From: an uncultured bacterium
GTDB lineage: Bacteria; Actinomycetota; Coriobacteriia; Coriobacteriales; Eggerthellaceae
NCBI GenBank assembly: GCA_905214325.1
Contig: CAJMLT010000021.1
Location: 1 to 25,480, forward strand
DNA length: 25,480 nt
Direction of reading: 5' to 3'
Positions 6,966 to 15,543 of the stretch are shown piece after piece. Position 1 is the stretch's first letter. Every line of letters starts with the position of its first letter. The position numbers and the translations under genes were made by a program. Below the pieces are notes generated by a model. It was not told the DNA's origin. It searched no databases and saw nothing but the letters and a program-made list of their open reading frames with translations.

Positions 6966-9407
6966 ATGGCTCGACAGCAAACAGGCCGCAACTCCCGGAA
7001 GAAGGCTGAATCACGCCCCCTTAAGGGAAATGCATCGAAGGCCAAAGGTAAACCCGCTTACGGAGAAGCGAAGGAGTCCGCTTCGCTTTTCGATGCACGT
7101 ACCAAACGTGACATTGTCGGAGTTCTTCTTGCGGTGTTCGCCGTTGCTCTTTTCGTGACCGCGATACTGCCACCCGAAGGCATGGTGACCTCGCTGCTTT
7201 CCTCGGGGCTCCATTATGCTTTCGGTGTCGGTGTCTATATTCTGCCATTTCTTCTCCTTGGCCTTGCCGTCACGTTTCTGGTTCGTTTCGAACGAGAAAT
7301 GGTTTCGGCGCGGGCGGCTATAGGCTTCGCAATCATCTTCTTCGCGTTGTTGGCCCTCGTCGCGCTGTTTACGCCCGGTGCTGATGCCGACCCCAATCGA
7401 CTCTTTCGCGAAGTTCACCTGGTAGCACGTGGGGGGTATTGCGGTGCCGGCATCGCCTGGGTGTGTCTTAACCTGTTTGGACTCACGGTGTCGTGCATCC
7501 TCATGGGCGGATTCATCATCCTCGCCATCGTGATCATCGGGTTTTCGATATCCTCGCTCATCGAGCGTGTCCGTCAACATGACGAAGACGAAGAAGGGGA
7601 GGGGGACTTCACTCATCTTCCCTTCGCGCGTATCCGGCGTGGTCGCAGCGAAGGCGATCATCCCGGACGGGAGAGGGGCAAAGCCCTCAATGAGGCTATG
7701 ACTCAGAAGATCTCGCCCTCCAAAAACTCCCTTCCCAAAAAACGTGGTGAGGTGGCCGACCAACGTACTCTCGTGTTGGATGGCGAATCGGATACACCCT
7801 CCGTAGCGAAACAGATGACGCGTAAGTTGGGATCCCGTTCGGAGGAACAGGAGAAGACGCCGCGTGCTTCCGCGGGAAAGAAAGCATCGAAGGGCAATCA
7901 GGTGATGACAGCCATTCCGAAACCTCTCGAGGGATTCGAGTTGCCCGATTTCGGCCTGTTGCGCGTTGCCGGCTCGAATTCGAAGGGCAAGGAAACGGAA
8001 GCGACCTTGCGTAAGACGGCTCAACGTCTTCAGGATACTCTGTCCGATTTCGGTGTGTTCGCAGAAGTGGTGGGATGGGTCCCCGGACCCACCGTTACGC
8101 TTTTCAAGGTGGATCTTCCTTCGGGCGTGCGTGTCAGTCGTGTGTCGAACCTCGAAGACGATATCGCGCTTGCCCTTGCGGCACCGGGGGTTCGCATATT
8201 CGCCCCCGTTCCCGGCACCAATTACGTAGGCATCGAAGTTCCCAATAAAAAACGCGATACCGTACTTTTAGGGGACGTTTTGAAAGATGCCCCCGCCGGT
8301 CCTCTGCAGATCGCCATCGGTAAGGACGTAGAAGGGGACAGTATCGTAAGCGATCTGGCGACCATGCCTCACCTGTTGATCGGTGGTACGACCGGATCCG
8401 GTAAATCAGTAGCTATCAACGCGATGATCATGTCGATTCTCATGCGGGCCACCCCCGCCGAAGTCCGTATGATCATGATCGATCCCAAGCGCGTCGAATT
8501 CACTCCCTACAACGGCATTCCCCATCTCTATGTTCCCGTAGTGACGGAATCGCGAGAAGCGGCGAGTGCACTGGCCTGGGCAGTTGCCGAAATGGAACGC
8601 AGGCTCAAGATATTCTCCTCGATGGGCGCACGTAATATCGGTCAATACAACGCCAAGGTACAGAAGGGTTTGGAGATCGAAGGTAATTCCGCCGAGGAGA
8701 TGCCTTATCTCGTCATCGTCATCGATGAGTTGGCCGATCTCATGATGAACGTCGGCAAGGAAGTCGAATTTTCCATCTCGCGGTTGGCTCAGCTTGCCCG
8801 TGCCGCCGGAATACACCTCATCGTCGCAACACAGCGTCCTTCCACCAATGTTGTAACCGGTCTGATAAAGGCGAACATCACCAATCGTATCGCCTTCAAT
8901 GTCGCCTCCGGTATCGATTCGAGGGTCATCCTCGACACGCCCGGCGCAGAAAACCTCATTGGTCTCGGTGATCTGCTTCTCTCCAAGCCGGAATTGGCTA
9001 AACCGCAGCGCATCCAAGGATGCTTCGTGTCCGAAGAAGAGATAACAGCGGTTGTGGAAAAACTTAAAACACAAGGTGAGCCCGAGTATCACAATGATAT
9101 TCTGAAAACCAATCTCATAACACTCGGTGAAACCGCCACCGATGGATCGGGCGGGGGAGCGGGTGGCCCGGATGATCCTCTTGTGTGGGAGGCGGCGGAG
9201 ATCGTCTGCTCTTCGGGCATGGGGTCAACATCTAATCTACAAAGGCGTTTGAGTGTTGGTTATTCCCGTGCGGGACGTATAATGGATTTGCTTGAGGAAA
9301 AAGGGATCGTCGGGCCTCCTAACGGCTCGAAACCGCGTGAAGTATTGGTTGATCCCGTTGAATTGGAGACGCTGAAGGCGTTCGAGGCTCAGGATGCCAC
9401 TACGTAA
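6966..9407 (+). CDS. ftsK: FtsK/SpoIIIE-family DNA translocase
   Basis: A septum-anchored DNA pump that clears chromosome ends from the closing septum. It has 813 residues. The N terminus is basic, followed by four predicted membrane segments (about 50-70, 86-106, 117-137, 170-195), a charged linker (200-315), then the motor. Walker A is GTTGSGKS at 474-481; Walker B is LVIVIDELAD with D587/E588; VATQRPSTNVVTG and the DTPGAENLIGLGDLL region are typical. After a Gly-rich spacer (727-735), the C-terminal gamma winged helix (about 735-795, TSNLQRRLSVGYSRAGRIMD) should read polar DNA motifs. AAGGA at 6953-6957 supports the ATG. It has its own probable promoter and is followed closely by a RodZ-like gene. 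The sequence does not say whether it works only in division. Confidence 0.97.
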   Translation: MARQQTGRNSRKKAESRPLKGNASKAKGKPAYGEAKESASLFDARTKRDIVGVLLAVFAVALFVTAILPPEGMVTSLLSSGLHYAFGVGVYILPFLLLGLAVTFLVRFEREMVSARAAIGFAIIFFALLALVALFTPGADADPNRLFREVHLVARGGYCGAGIAWVCLNLFGLTVSCILMGGFIILAIVIIGFSISSLIERVRQHDEDEEGEGDFTHLPFARIRRGRSEGDHPGRERGKALNEAMTQKISPSKNSLPKKRGEVADQRTLVLDGESDTPSVAKQMTRKLGSRSEEQEKTPRASAGKKASKGNQVMTAIPKPLEGFELPDFGLLRVAGSNSKGKETEATLRKTAQRLQDTLSDFGVFAEVVGWVPGPTVTLFKVDLPSGVRVSRVSNLEDDIALALAAPGVRIFAPVPGTNYVGIEVPNKKRDTVLLGDVLKDAPAGPLQIAIGKDVEGDSIVSDLATMPHLLIGGTTGSGKSVAINAMIMSILMRATPAEVRMIMIDPKRVEFTPYNGIPHLYVPVVTESREAASALAWAVAEMERRLKIFSSMGARNIGQYNAKVQKGLEIEGNSAEEMPYLVIVIDELADLMMNVGKEVEFSISRLAQLARAAGIHLIVATQRPSTNVVTGLIKANITNRIAFNVASGIDSRVILDTPGAENLIGLGDLLLSKPELAKPQRIQGCFVSEEEITAVVEKLKTQGEPEYHNDILKTNLITLGETATDGSGGGAGGPDDPLVWEAAEIVCSSGMGSTSNLQRRLSVGYSRAGRIMDLLEEKGIVGPPNGSKPREVLVDPVELETLKAFEAQDATT

Positions 9408-9423
9408 GGGGAGGGGGCGAGTC

Positions 9424-10476
9424 GTGAATCATATCAGTTTCGGCAGTGTGCTGAAGGAAGCGCGTATCCGAAAGGGCTATGAGCTCACCACGGTCGCCCG
9501 TCGTTTGCGTATCCGCCCCGACATCCTCCAAGCGATCGAAGAAAGCAACTTCGAAAACATGCCACCACGTGGTTATTCGCGTAATATGGTCAATGCCTAC
9601 GCTCGCTTCCTCGGCCTGAATGCCAACGATGTCACCAGAATGTATCTCGATGAAGCTTATGCCCATCAGATCAGCCAAGCCCATAAGACGGCCACGGAGA
9701 ACCGCTACCTTCAGCGCAATACCTCACACGCCACGACGAGGGCAACCACATCGTCTTCTTCGTCGTCCGTTTCGGATAACCGATTCAAAAATCAGCGGCA
9801 ACGCTATTCCGAGGATGGATCTTCCCTCAATAGCCTCGGTCGCAGGATGTATAGTCAGGATATGCCGACGACCTCCGGGGATCCCCAGCAGCTTCATCCG
9901 TCGCGTCGACCCGTTATCACCGAGGGTAAATATACCAATCTCTACACAGCACCACGCTCCACCCATCAAAACCGCTCCAAACTGCCCTTTATCGTGGGCG
10001 GTATCGTGGTGATTGTCATCATTATCATCGTGTGCGTGTTTGCTTTCGGTGGCAAAAGTCAGGAACAGACGACCAACATTCCCGTCACCGGGCTCGAAAC
10101 GACCGAGAAGAAACAGACCGAACAACCCGTCGCCGTTGCACCGACGGAATTCGTTTTCTCCTACCAGGTGGCCGAAGGTGCCTCCTCATGGGTCGAAGTC
10201 TACATCGATGATGTGGTTCAAGAGGCGGGAGATGTCACCGGTCCTCATTCTCAGGAGTATCGCAGTTCCTCCACCATCCGTTTCGTATCGTCGGCCACCG
10301 ATGGGGTAAGCACCACGATAGATGGGGTTGTCCAGGAACTTTCTGCAAATTCGAATGGCATCATCACCGTCACCTATACGTTCGATGATATCCTTGATGC
10401 GTGGTACGCCGCTCATCCCGAAGTGCAGAGGCCAGCCTCCACAACTACGACAGGCAGTACAACCACCACCGCCTAA
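9424..10476 (+). CDS. RodZ-like HTH and single-pass membrane protein
   Basis: A 350-residue protein with a cytosolic helix-turn-helix domain of the RodZ/HTH_25 type (residues 5-80, FGSVLKEARIRKGYEL...PPRGYSRNMVNAYARFLGL). A disordered Ser/Thr/Arg-rich linker follows, with one membrane helix at about 187-209 (very Ile/Val rich). An extracellular section has a RodZ-type beta domain (about 225-325, WVEVYIDD) and a Thr-rich tail. RodZ proteins connect MreB to the wall machinery; no MreB gene is in view, so a role in cell shape is inferred. The GTG at 9424 is preferred to an ATG at 9394 inside ftsK because the purine-rich stretch at 9406-9417 lies 6 bases upstream and the HTH domain begins right after it. 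B. subtilis has the equivalent gene (ymfM) upstream of pgsA-cinA-recA. Confidence 0.88.
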   Translation: MNHISFGSVLKEARIRKGYELTTVARRLRIRPDILQAIEESNFENMPPRGYSRNMVNAYARFLGLNANDVTRMYLDEAYAHQISQAHKTATENRYLQRNTSHATTRATTSSSSSSVSDNRFKNQRQRYSEDGSSLNSLGRRMYSQDMPTTSGDPQQLHPSRRPVITEGKYTNLYTAPRSTHQNRSKLPFIVGGIVVIVIIIIVCVFAFGGKSQEQTTNIPVTGLETTEKKQTEQPVAVAPTEFVFSYQVAEGASSWVEVYIDDVVQEAGDVTGPHSQEYRSSSTIRFVSSATDGVSTTIDGVVQELSANSNGIITVTYTFDDILDAWYAAHPEVQRPASTTTTGSTTTTA

Positions 10477-10571
10477 CACGGATGGATTCGTCGAAGTGCT
10501 GCGGCACTCGAAGGCGTTTCATCGCAAAAGGACGTTTTACATGACGCTAAGATATGAAGGAAAGGATTACG

Positions 10572-11066
10572 ATGGCTAAGGATTCGAGTTTCGATATCGT
10601 CTCGCAAGTGGATTTACAGGAAGTCGACAACGCATTCGGTCAGGCTAAAAAGGAACTGGCGCAACGCTATGATCTCAAGGATTCCGGCGCCTCTCTCTCG
10701 CTGGACAAGACCAACAAGACGCTTTCGGTCAATGCACCGAGCGATTTCGTAGCCAAGCAGGTTATCGATGTGCTCACCTCGAAACTGGTGAAGCGCGGTG
10801 TCGACCTTGCTTCGTTGAAGTGGGGAAACGTGGAATCGGCTTCGGGAGGCGTTCGTCAAAGTGCGTCTATCGTCGAGGGTATAGACCGTGATACCTCAGC
10901 TAAGATAAACAAGGATATCAAGGCTGAAAAATTCAAGGTGAAAGTCACTATCGAAGGTGACAAGTTGCGCGTTTCCGGTCCTAAACTGGACACCCTTCAA
11001 GAAGTCATCGCCTTTCTGAAAAACAAAGACTACGGACAGCCGATCCAGTTCGTCAACTACCGCTAA
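10572..11066 (+). CDS. YajQ-family nucleotide-binding protein
   Basis: A 164-residue cytosolic protein matching the YajQ/DUF520 family over its full length (E. coli YajQ is 163). The start MAKDSSFDIVSQVDLQEVDN, then QRYDLKDSG, the central INKDIKAEKFKVKV and the C-terminal PIQFVNYR are all characteristic. Some family members bind cyclic di-GMP and others have been tied to tRNA or nucleotide binding, so the exact ligand here is open. An in-frame ATG at 10554 exists, but AGGAAAGG at 10558-10565 lies 6 bases before the ATG at 10572 and the family starts there. It sits between the RodZ-like gene and rimO. In the 95-base gap before it I see only a short GTGC/GCAC hairpin without a T-tract. Confidence 0.93.
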   Translation: MAKDSSFDIVSQVDLQEVDNAFGQAKKELAQRYDLKDSGASLSLDKTNKTLSVNAPSDFVAKQVIDVLTSKLVKRGVDLASLKWGNVESASGGVRQSASIVEGIDRDTSAKINKDIKAEKFKVKVTIEGDKLRVSGPKLDTLQEVIAFLKNKDYGQPIQFVNYR

Positions 11067-11099
11067 TCATACATCGATATCGTTCGTAGGGGTTCTATC

Positions 11100-12395
11100 A
11101 TGTCAGGAAGAATAGCGTTCGTCACCCTCGGCTGCGCGAAAAATGAGGTGGATTCTGCCCATATGCAGCGAAGGCTCCGTCAGGCCGGCTACACTATAGT
11201 CTCTCCGGAGGAGCCTTCGGATGTCGTGGTGATCAATACCTGTTCGTTTATTCAGGATGCCATCGAGGAAAGCCTTGATGCCATATTCGAAATCGCAGGG
11301 GAATATGCCGTGGTTTCAGGTGAGACCAAGCTCGTCGTCGCCGGGTGTCTTCCGGCGCGCTTCGGCGAAGATTTGGAAACCGAGCTTACCGAACCCGACC
11401 GCTTTCTTCCCTGTGACGACGAAGAGCATATCGTCGAAGTGGTCGACGAGCTGCTCAGTGTTTCCTCTCCGCGTGAAGCACTCCGACTCGACGATGCTCT
11501 CGTACATGATTCCCCGAGTGCGTATGTCAAGATATCCGACGGATGCGATCGATTCTGTTCCTACTGCACCATTCCCTATATCAGGGGACGTTATCGCAGC
11601 TTCGCCCAAAGCGACATTGTCGCAGAGGTCGAGCGTCTAAGCGGAATCGGTGTCAGGGAAGTGGTTCTCATCGCGCAGGATTCCGGTATATGGGGAAACG
11701 ATCTGGTTCCACCCACTTCGCTCGATCGTCTGCTTCGTCTTCTCGCCACCACATTCCCCGATCTCTGGTTCAGGGTCATGTATCTTCAGCCTGCAGGCGT
11801 TACCGATCAGCTTCTCAGTGTGATGGAAGACTTCGATAACGTGTGTAACTATTTCGATATCCCTCTTCAGCATTGCAGTGAAACTTTGCTGAAATCCATG
11901 AACCGCGGCGGTTCACGCGACGAATTCCTCGACATGGTCGAACGTATTCGGTTGCGCCTCAACGATGTCGCCCTTCGAACGACTCTCATCGTCGGTTACC
12001 CCGGAGAGACGGAAGATGATTTTGCCGACCTTTGTGACTTCGTGACGGAGGCGGAGTTCGATTACGTGGGGATATTCGCCTACTCGCCCGAAGAAGGAAC
12101 ACGGGCGGCCGATATGGCCGATCAGATCGATCCCGAAACGAAACACGATCGCCTTCAGGAGTTGCGTGATATCGCCGACACGGTATCTACGCGTAAAATT
12201 GCCGAACGCATAGGCAGACGCATGGACGTATTGATCGAAGGGACCGAAGAAGACGGTCAGCTCTATGGTCGCGCACAATGTCAGGCACCCGAAGTCGATG
12301 GTGTCACCTATATCAACGGTGGATCCATCGGTGATGTAGTTCCCTGTCTTATCACCGATACGCTTTTCTATGAGATGGAGGGGACCTGTGACTGA
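11100..12395 (+). CDS. rimO: Ribosomal protein S12 methylthiotransferase
   Basis: A radical-SAM enzyme that adds a methylthio group to an aspartate of ribosomal protein uS12. It has 431 residues in the three-domain MTTase layout. The N-terminal cluster ligands are C12 (VTLGCAKNEVDS), C48 (VINTCSFIQDA) and C83 (VAGCLP). The radical-SAM ligands are C149, C153 and C156 (DGCDRFCSYCTIPYIRGRYR). A TRAM domain follows at about 368-431. The LGCAKNEVDS and INTCSFI patterns separate it from MiaB, whose gene is also in this window. The ATG at 11100 follows AGGGG at about 11088-11092. The last eight bases overlap the next gene (GTGACTGA), so translation of the two is probably coupled. Confidence 0.95.
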   Translation: MSGRIAFVTLGCAKNEVDSAHMQRRLRQAGYTIVSPEEPSDVVVINTCSFIQDAIEESLDAIFEIAGEYAVVSGETKLVVAGCLPARFGEDLETELTEPDRFLPCDDEEHIVEVVDELLSVSSPREALRLDDALVHDSPSAYVKISDGCDRFCSYCTIPYIRGRYRSFAQSDIVAEVERLSGIGVREVVLIAQDSGIWGNDLVPPTSLDRLLRLLATTFPDLWFRVMYLQPAGVTDQLLSVMEDFDNVCNYFDIPLQHCSETLLKSMNRGGSRDEFLDMVERIRLRLNDVALRTTLIVGYPGETEDDFADLCDFVTEAEFDYVGIFAYSPEEGTRAADMADQIDPETKHDRLQELRDIADTVSTRKIAERIGRRMDVLIEGTEEDGQLYGRAQCQAPEVDGVTYINGGSIGDVVPCLITDTLFYEMEGTCD

Positions 12396-13566
12396 CCCCT
12401 CTTCCGGCGAAAACAGGCTTTGGACCCCTGCCAATATCGTAACGCTCACCCGTATCCTTCTGGTTCCGGTTTTCGTCGTTGCACTTCTGAGCCCCTGGCC
12501 TCAGTGGCTTTCCTTCTGGCCTGAGGCAGATCTTTGGAAGCCCTGGTTGGCTGCATTTCTCTTCACGATTCTCGCCTGCACCGATGCACTCGATGGATAT
12601 CTCGCGCGCAGCAGGGGAGAGGTGACCAATTTCGGGAAATTCATGGATCCCCTCGCCGACAAGATACTCGTTGCGGCCGCCCTCCTCGCTCTTGTCGAAC
12701 TTCAGATGCTCCCCTCGTGGGTCGCTCTTGTGATTCTGGTACGGGAATTCATCGTATCGGGCTTGCGTATGGTGGCCGCATCGCAGGGAATCGTCATAGC
12801 GGCGAGTTGGTATGGGAAGGCCAAAACGGTTTCCCAGATCATCGCCATCCTCCTATTCATCGTCAAAGGCTCACCTTTGCTTCTCGACCTCCATCATGCC
12901 ATGGGGGATGTTCTTTATTGTGTTTCATGGTTCGCGATGATCGTCGCTCTTGTTCTGACGGTTCTCTCCATGCTCGATTATTTCGTGAAATCGAAAGATG
13001 TTCTGGGATTCGGGTCGGGTGCAAAACGGGCTTCGGATAGCTTTTTCATTACCGAAACCACTACACGAGGCACTGACGAAACCGCTGCCATTTCCGCTCT
13101 CGCCGCATCGGTGATCGCGGCAGCCGTGGAAAAGGGAATCACGCTTTCCACTGCGGAAAGTTGTACGGGCGGCCTCATCGCCGGGTCTCTGACGGGTGTC
13201 GCAGGGAGTTCGCAGGTTGTCGAAGGTGGAGTCGTCAGCTATTCGAATGAAGTGAAGAATGAGGTGCTCAAGGTAAGCGAGGACGACCTTCGACGGCATG
13301 GTGCGGTGAGTTCCGTCGTCGCCGAGGAAATGGCTCTTGGATCCCGAACGTTGCTGGGCACGGATGTGGCCGTATCGGTCACCGGAGTGGCGGGACCGGG
13401 AGGCGGAACGGATGAAAAGCCGGTTGGAACCGTCTGGTTCGGCGTAAGTTCTTCGGCTGGCACCCATAGCGAGGTACGTCATTTCGAGGGTGATCGGGAT
13501 GCAGTCAGAGCTCAGACGGTTGTGCATGCTCTGGAGTTATTCGCCATCACGATCACCGAACGATGA
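12388..13566 (+). CDS. pgsA-cinA: Fusion protein: phosphatidylglycerophosphate synthase + CinA/PncC amidase domain
   Basis: One uninterrupted 392-residue frame joins two normally separate proteins. Residues 1-200 are PgsA, an integral membrane enzyme making phosphatidylglycerophosphate from CDP-diacylglycerol. The CDP-alcohol phosphotransferase motif is complete: D66, D69, G70, A73, R74, G83, D87, D91 (DALDGYLAR...GKFMDPLAD), within several membrane helices. A hydrophilic linker (201-232) leads to a CinA C-terminal domain (233-392), the nicotinamide-nucleotide amidase type that recycles NMN: STAESCTGG at 254-262, GGVVSYSNEVK and VTGVAGPGGGT. There is no stop, frameshift or good internal start between the halves. 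The GTG at 12388 follows GGAGG (12377-12381) by 6 bases; the in-frame ATG at 12370 has no visible SD. The order pgsA-cinA-recA is common to Bacilli, where they are separate genes. Confidence 0.92.
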   Translation: MTDPSSGENRLWTPANIVTLTRILLVPVFVVALLSPWPQWLSFWPEADLWKPWLAAFLFTILACTDALDGYLARSRGEVTNFGKFMDPLADKILVAAALLALVELQMLPSWVALVILVREFIVSGLRMVAASQGIVIAASWYGKAKTVSQIIAILLFIVKGSPLLLDLHHAMGDVLYCVSWFAMIVALVLTVLSMLDYFVKSKDVLGFGSGAKRASDSFFITETTTRGTDETAAISALAASVIAAAVEKGITLSTAESCTGGLIAGSLTGVAGSSQVVEGGVVSYSNEVKNEVLKVSEDDLRRHGAVSSVVAEEMALGSRTLLGTDVAVSVTGVAGPGGGTDEKPVGTVWFGVSSSAGTHSEVRHFEGDRDAVRAQTVVHALELFAITITER

Positions 13567-13647
13567 TTGTGAACGACGACGATTCTTTTCAGGTTGCATT
13601 CAAAGTTCTTTCAGATCACAGACATATCATCTATCTCAGATAACCGC

Positions 13648-13676
13648 TTGATAACGAACGCATGTTCGTGTATGGT
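13648..13676 (+). promoter_or_regulatory. recA promoter
   Basis: TTGATA at 13648-13653 and TATGGT at 13671-13676 are separated by exactly 17 bases, and the LexA box fills most of the spacer. Transcription would start near 13683, about 33 bases before the recA ATG. The gap from 13567 to this point shows no terminator, so some read-through from pgsA-cinA into recA is possible. Confidence 0.75.
13655..13668. promoter_or_regulatory. LexA (SOS) box in the recA promoter
   Basis: CGAACGCATGTTCG is a perfect palindromic Gram-positive SOS box (CGAAC-N4-GTTCG). It lies between the -35 and -10 hexamers, where bound LexA would block RNA polymerase. Confidence 0.9.
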
Positions 13677-13715
13677 AAATACGTTCTGAATGAACCGCCC
13701 CGATAAGGAGAAACA

Positions 13716-14750
13716 ATGAAGCAAGATAAAGAGGGAACGCTCAAGATCACTACCGATCAGATCGAGCAGAAGTTCGGTAAAGGTAGCATCATGAAATTGG
13801 GGGACAGTTCGATTCTTCAGGTCGAAGCCATTCCCACCGGTTCCCTTCCTCTCGATATCGCTCTCGGGATCGGCGGTGTTCCCCGTGGACGAATCGTCGA
13901 GATATATGGCCCTGAGGCCAGTGGTAAAACAACCATTGCGCTTCATATTATCGCCGAAGCTCAAGCGGCAGGAGGTATTGTCGCCTTCATCGATGCCGAA
14001 CATGCTCTCGATCCGGTTTACGCTGCCAAGCTCGGGGTTGACGTCGATGAGATGTTGATTTCACAGCCCGATACCGGAGAGCAGGCACTCGAGATCTGCG
14101 ACATGCTCGTCAGAAGCAACGCTATCGATTGTATCGTCATCGACTCCGTTGCGGCTCTCGTTCCCCGTGCTGAAATAGAGGGGGACATTGGTGATACCAC
14201 GGTTGGGCTTCAGGCACGCCTTATGAGTCAGGCTCTCAGAAAGCTGGCCGGCTCGCTGTCCAAATCAAACACCACCTGCATTTTCATCAATCAGCTCCGC
14301 GAGAAGATCGGAGTCATGTTCGGCAGCCCTGAAACGACAACAGGTGGACGTGCGCTCAAATTCTATTCTTCGGTCCGCATCGATATCCGCCGCTTCGATT
14401 CAGTTAAAAAGGATGGCGAATTCATCGGAAATCGCGTTCGGGCGAAAATCGTCAAGAACAAAGTTGCTCCCCCTTTCAGACAGGCCGAATTCGATCTCAT
14501 GTATGGAGAAGGGGTTTCCAAGGAGGGCTGTATTCTCGATATGGGCGTAGAGGCCGGGATCGTCAAGAAAAGCGGTTCATGGTTCAATTACGGCGAAGAG
14601 CGCCTCGGTCAAGGACGAGAAGCTGCCAAAAACACGCTTCGGGAAGCTCCCGACCTGCGTGACGAAATCGAAAATAAGGTACGGGAATACTATGAACTTC
14701 CTACTCTCGATCGCCATACCGCAAAGGATATCACCACCGATTCGGAATAA
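13716..14750 (+). CDS. recA: Recombinase RecA
   Basis: An ATP-dependent strand-exchange protein; its filament on single-stranded DNA also triggers LexA self-cleavage. It has 344 residues, a normal length, with no intein. Walker A is GPEASGKT at 65-72; the catalytic glutamate is E95 in FIDAEHALDP; Walker B is CIVIDSVAAL near 139-148. Loop L1 is near EIEGDIGD and loop L2 is INQLREKIGVMFGSPETTTG (191-210). The C terminus is acidic. AAGGAG at 13705-13710 precedes the ATG by 5 bases. A LexA box in the promoter shows that it belongs to the SOS regulon. recX follows after 17 bases. Confidence 0.99.
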   Translation: MKQDKEGTLKITTDQIEQKFGKGSIMKLGDSSILQVEAIPTGSLPLDIALGIGGVPRGRIVEIYGPEASGKTTIALHIIAEAQAAGGIVAFIDAEHALDPVYAAKLGVDVDEMLISQPDTGEQALEICDMLVRSNAIDCIVIDSVAALVPRAEIEGDIGDTTVGLQARLMSQALRKLAGSLSKSNTTCIFINQLREKIGVMFGSPETTTGGRALKFYSSVRIDIRRFDSVKKDGEFIGNRVRAKIVKNKVAPPFRQAEFDLMYGEGVSKEGCILDMGVEAGIVKKSGSWFNYGEERLGQGREAAKNTLREAPDLRDEIENKVREYYELPTLDRHTAKDITTDSE

Positions 14751-14767
14751 CGTTCTTTTCGGAGGTC

Positions 14768-15355
14768 GTGGCTATTCTCATGCTGATCGATGAAACATAT
14801 ATCGCCGAACATTTCGGAGTAAACCCGCCAGCGACTTTGAAAAAGTCTAAGGAGCGTGGATGCGGGAATGCTTCTTTTTCCGACGAGTCACTCAAAGCTT
14901 CATCTACAGAAGAGGCTTTCGCGAAAATCGAATGTTGGGTTACCGTACGGGAGCGCTCGGTGAAGGAAGTCCGTACCCGTCTTCTCGATGGGGGCTATTC
15001 GGAAGAAACAACGCAAGACGCTCTTGATCGGGCACTTACATGTGGTTATCTCGATGATGCCCGTTTTGCCGACGTGCTTATTCGTTGTCGACTTCAAGCA
15101 GGGAAGGGCATGATGGGTGTCAGAAGAGAATTGGCTTCGGCTGATATCGATTGTGATGCTCTAGAAGGGTTTCCCGACTATTATCTTGATATGATCGGAG
15201 ATCAGGCACAGGCTGCCTACGAATTGCTTCTCAAAAAACCTCCACGGGCAAAGAACAAACTTCAAGCAGCCTATGCAAAACTCATACGATCTGGCTATTC
15301 GTCAGATGATGCTTCCACTGCTGCACGGCGGTGGGTGGCAGCGCAGCAAGTCTAG
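14768..15355 (+). CDS. recX: RecX-family regulator of RecA
   Basis: A RecX-type protein of about 195 residues directly downstream of recA, the usual place. RecX proteins bind RecA filaments and mostly limit their activity. The conserved repeats of three-helix bundles are visible: a KIECWVTVRERSVKEVRTRL section, GYLDDARFADVLIRCRLQAGKG, then GVRRELASADID and the C-terminal KLIRSGYSSDDASTAARRW. The start is uncertain: GGAGG at 14761-14765 lies only 2 bases before a GTG at 14768 and 14 bases before an in-frame ATG at 14780, which would remove four residues. The about 45 N-terminal residues are poorly conserved. It is probably co-transcribed with recA and so damage-inducible. Confidence 0.88.
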   Translation: MAILMLIDETYIAEHFGVNPPATLKKSKERGCGNASFSDESLKASSTEEAFAKIECWVTVRERSVKEVRTRLLDGGYSEETTQDALDRALTCGYLDDARFADVLIRCRLQAGKGMMGVRRELASADIDCDALEGFPDYYLDMIGDQAQAAYELLLKKPPRAKNKLQAAYAKLIRSGYSSDDASTAARRWVAAQQV

Positions 15356-15396
15356 CATTTACCTTGGATTTATCGGCCCCCACCGAAGTGTGACCT

Positions 15397-15418
15397 ATGC
15401 AAAAAGAGTGCTTTGCAT
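15397..15418 (+). other. Short A/T-rich hairpin downstream of recX
   Basis: ATGCAAA at 15397-15403 pairs with TTTGCAT at 15412-15418 around an 8-base loop. The following bases (TATCATTTC) are only moderately T-rich, so it is at best a weak terminator of recA-recX. It starts 42 bases after the recX stop. Confidence 0.4.
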
Positions 15419-15464
15419 TATCATTTCTAGGAGCTTGAGATTTCGTGCCATTTGGTACTTATTC

Positions 15465-15470
15465 TATAAT
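15465..15470 (+). promoter_or_regulatory. Candidate -10 element upstream of rny
   Basis: A perfect TATAAT in an A/T-rich context. At 17-18 bases upstream only poor -35 hexamers are present; TTGAGA at 15435-15440 is too far away (24-base spacing). If used, transcription would start near 15477 and run through the hairpins at 15512-15543 before rny. Confidence 0.4.
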
Positions 15471-15511
15471 AACGACATTTTGAATAAGATTGCGTATCTG
15501 TGCGCGTGCTC

Positions 15512-15543
15512 ATGCCCTAGTATTCTGGGCATTTTTTATGCCC
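15512..15543 (+). terminator. Terminator-like element with two alternative stems, upstream of rny
   Basis: ATGCCC (15512-15517) pairs with GGGCAT (15527-15532) around a 9-base loop and is followed by a T-run to 15537, the form of a Rho-independent terminator. The same GGGCAT can instead pair with a second ATGCCC at 15538-15543, with the T-run as loop. The two stems are mutually exclusive. It may end the recA-recX transcript or act as a leader element of rny. The whole gap 15356-15588 holds no convincing ORF. Confidence 0.65.

Noticed and set aside
7011..8024. A 337-codon open frame on the - strand across the 5' part of ftsK
   Set aside because: It is antisense to the conserved FtsK membrane and linker regions, with no RBS, domain or promoter of its own.
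12370..12387. Upstream ATG start for the pgsA-cinA fusion
   Set aside because: It has no visible SD of its own, and GGAGG at 12377-12381 points to the GTG at 12388.
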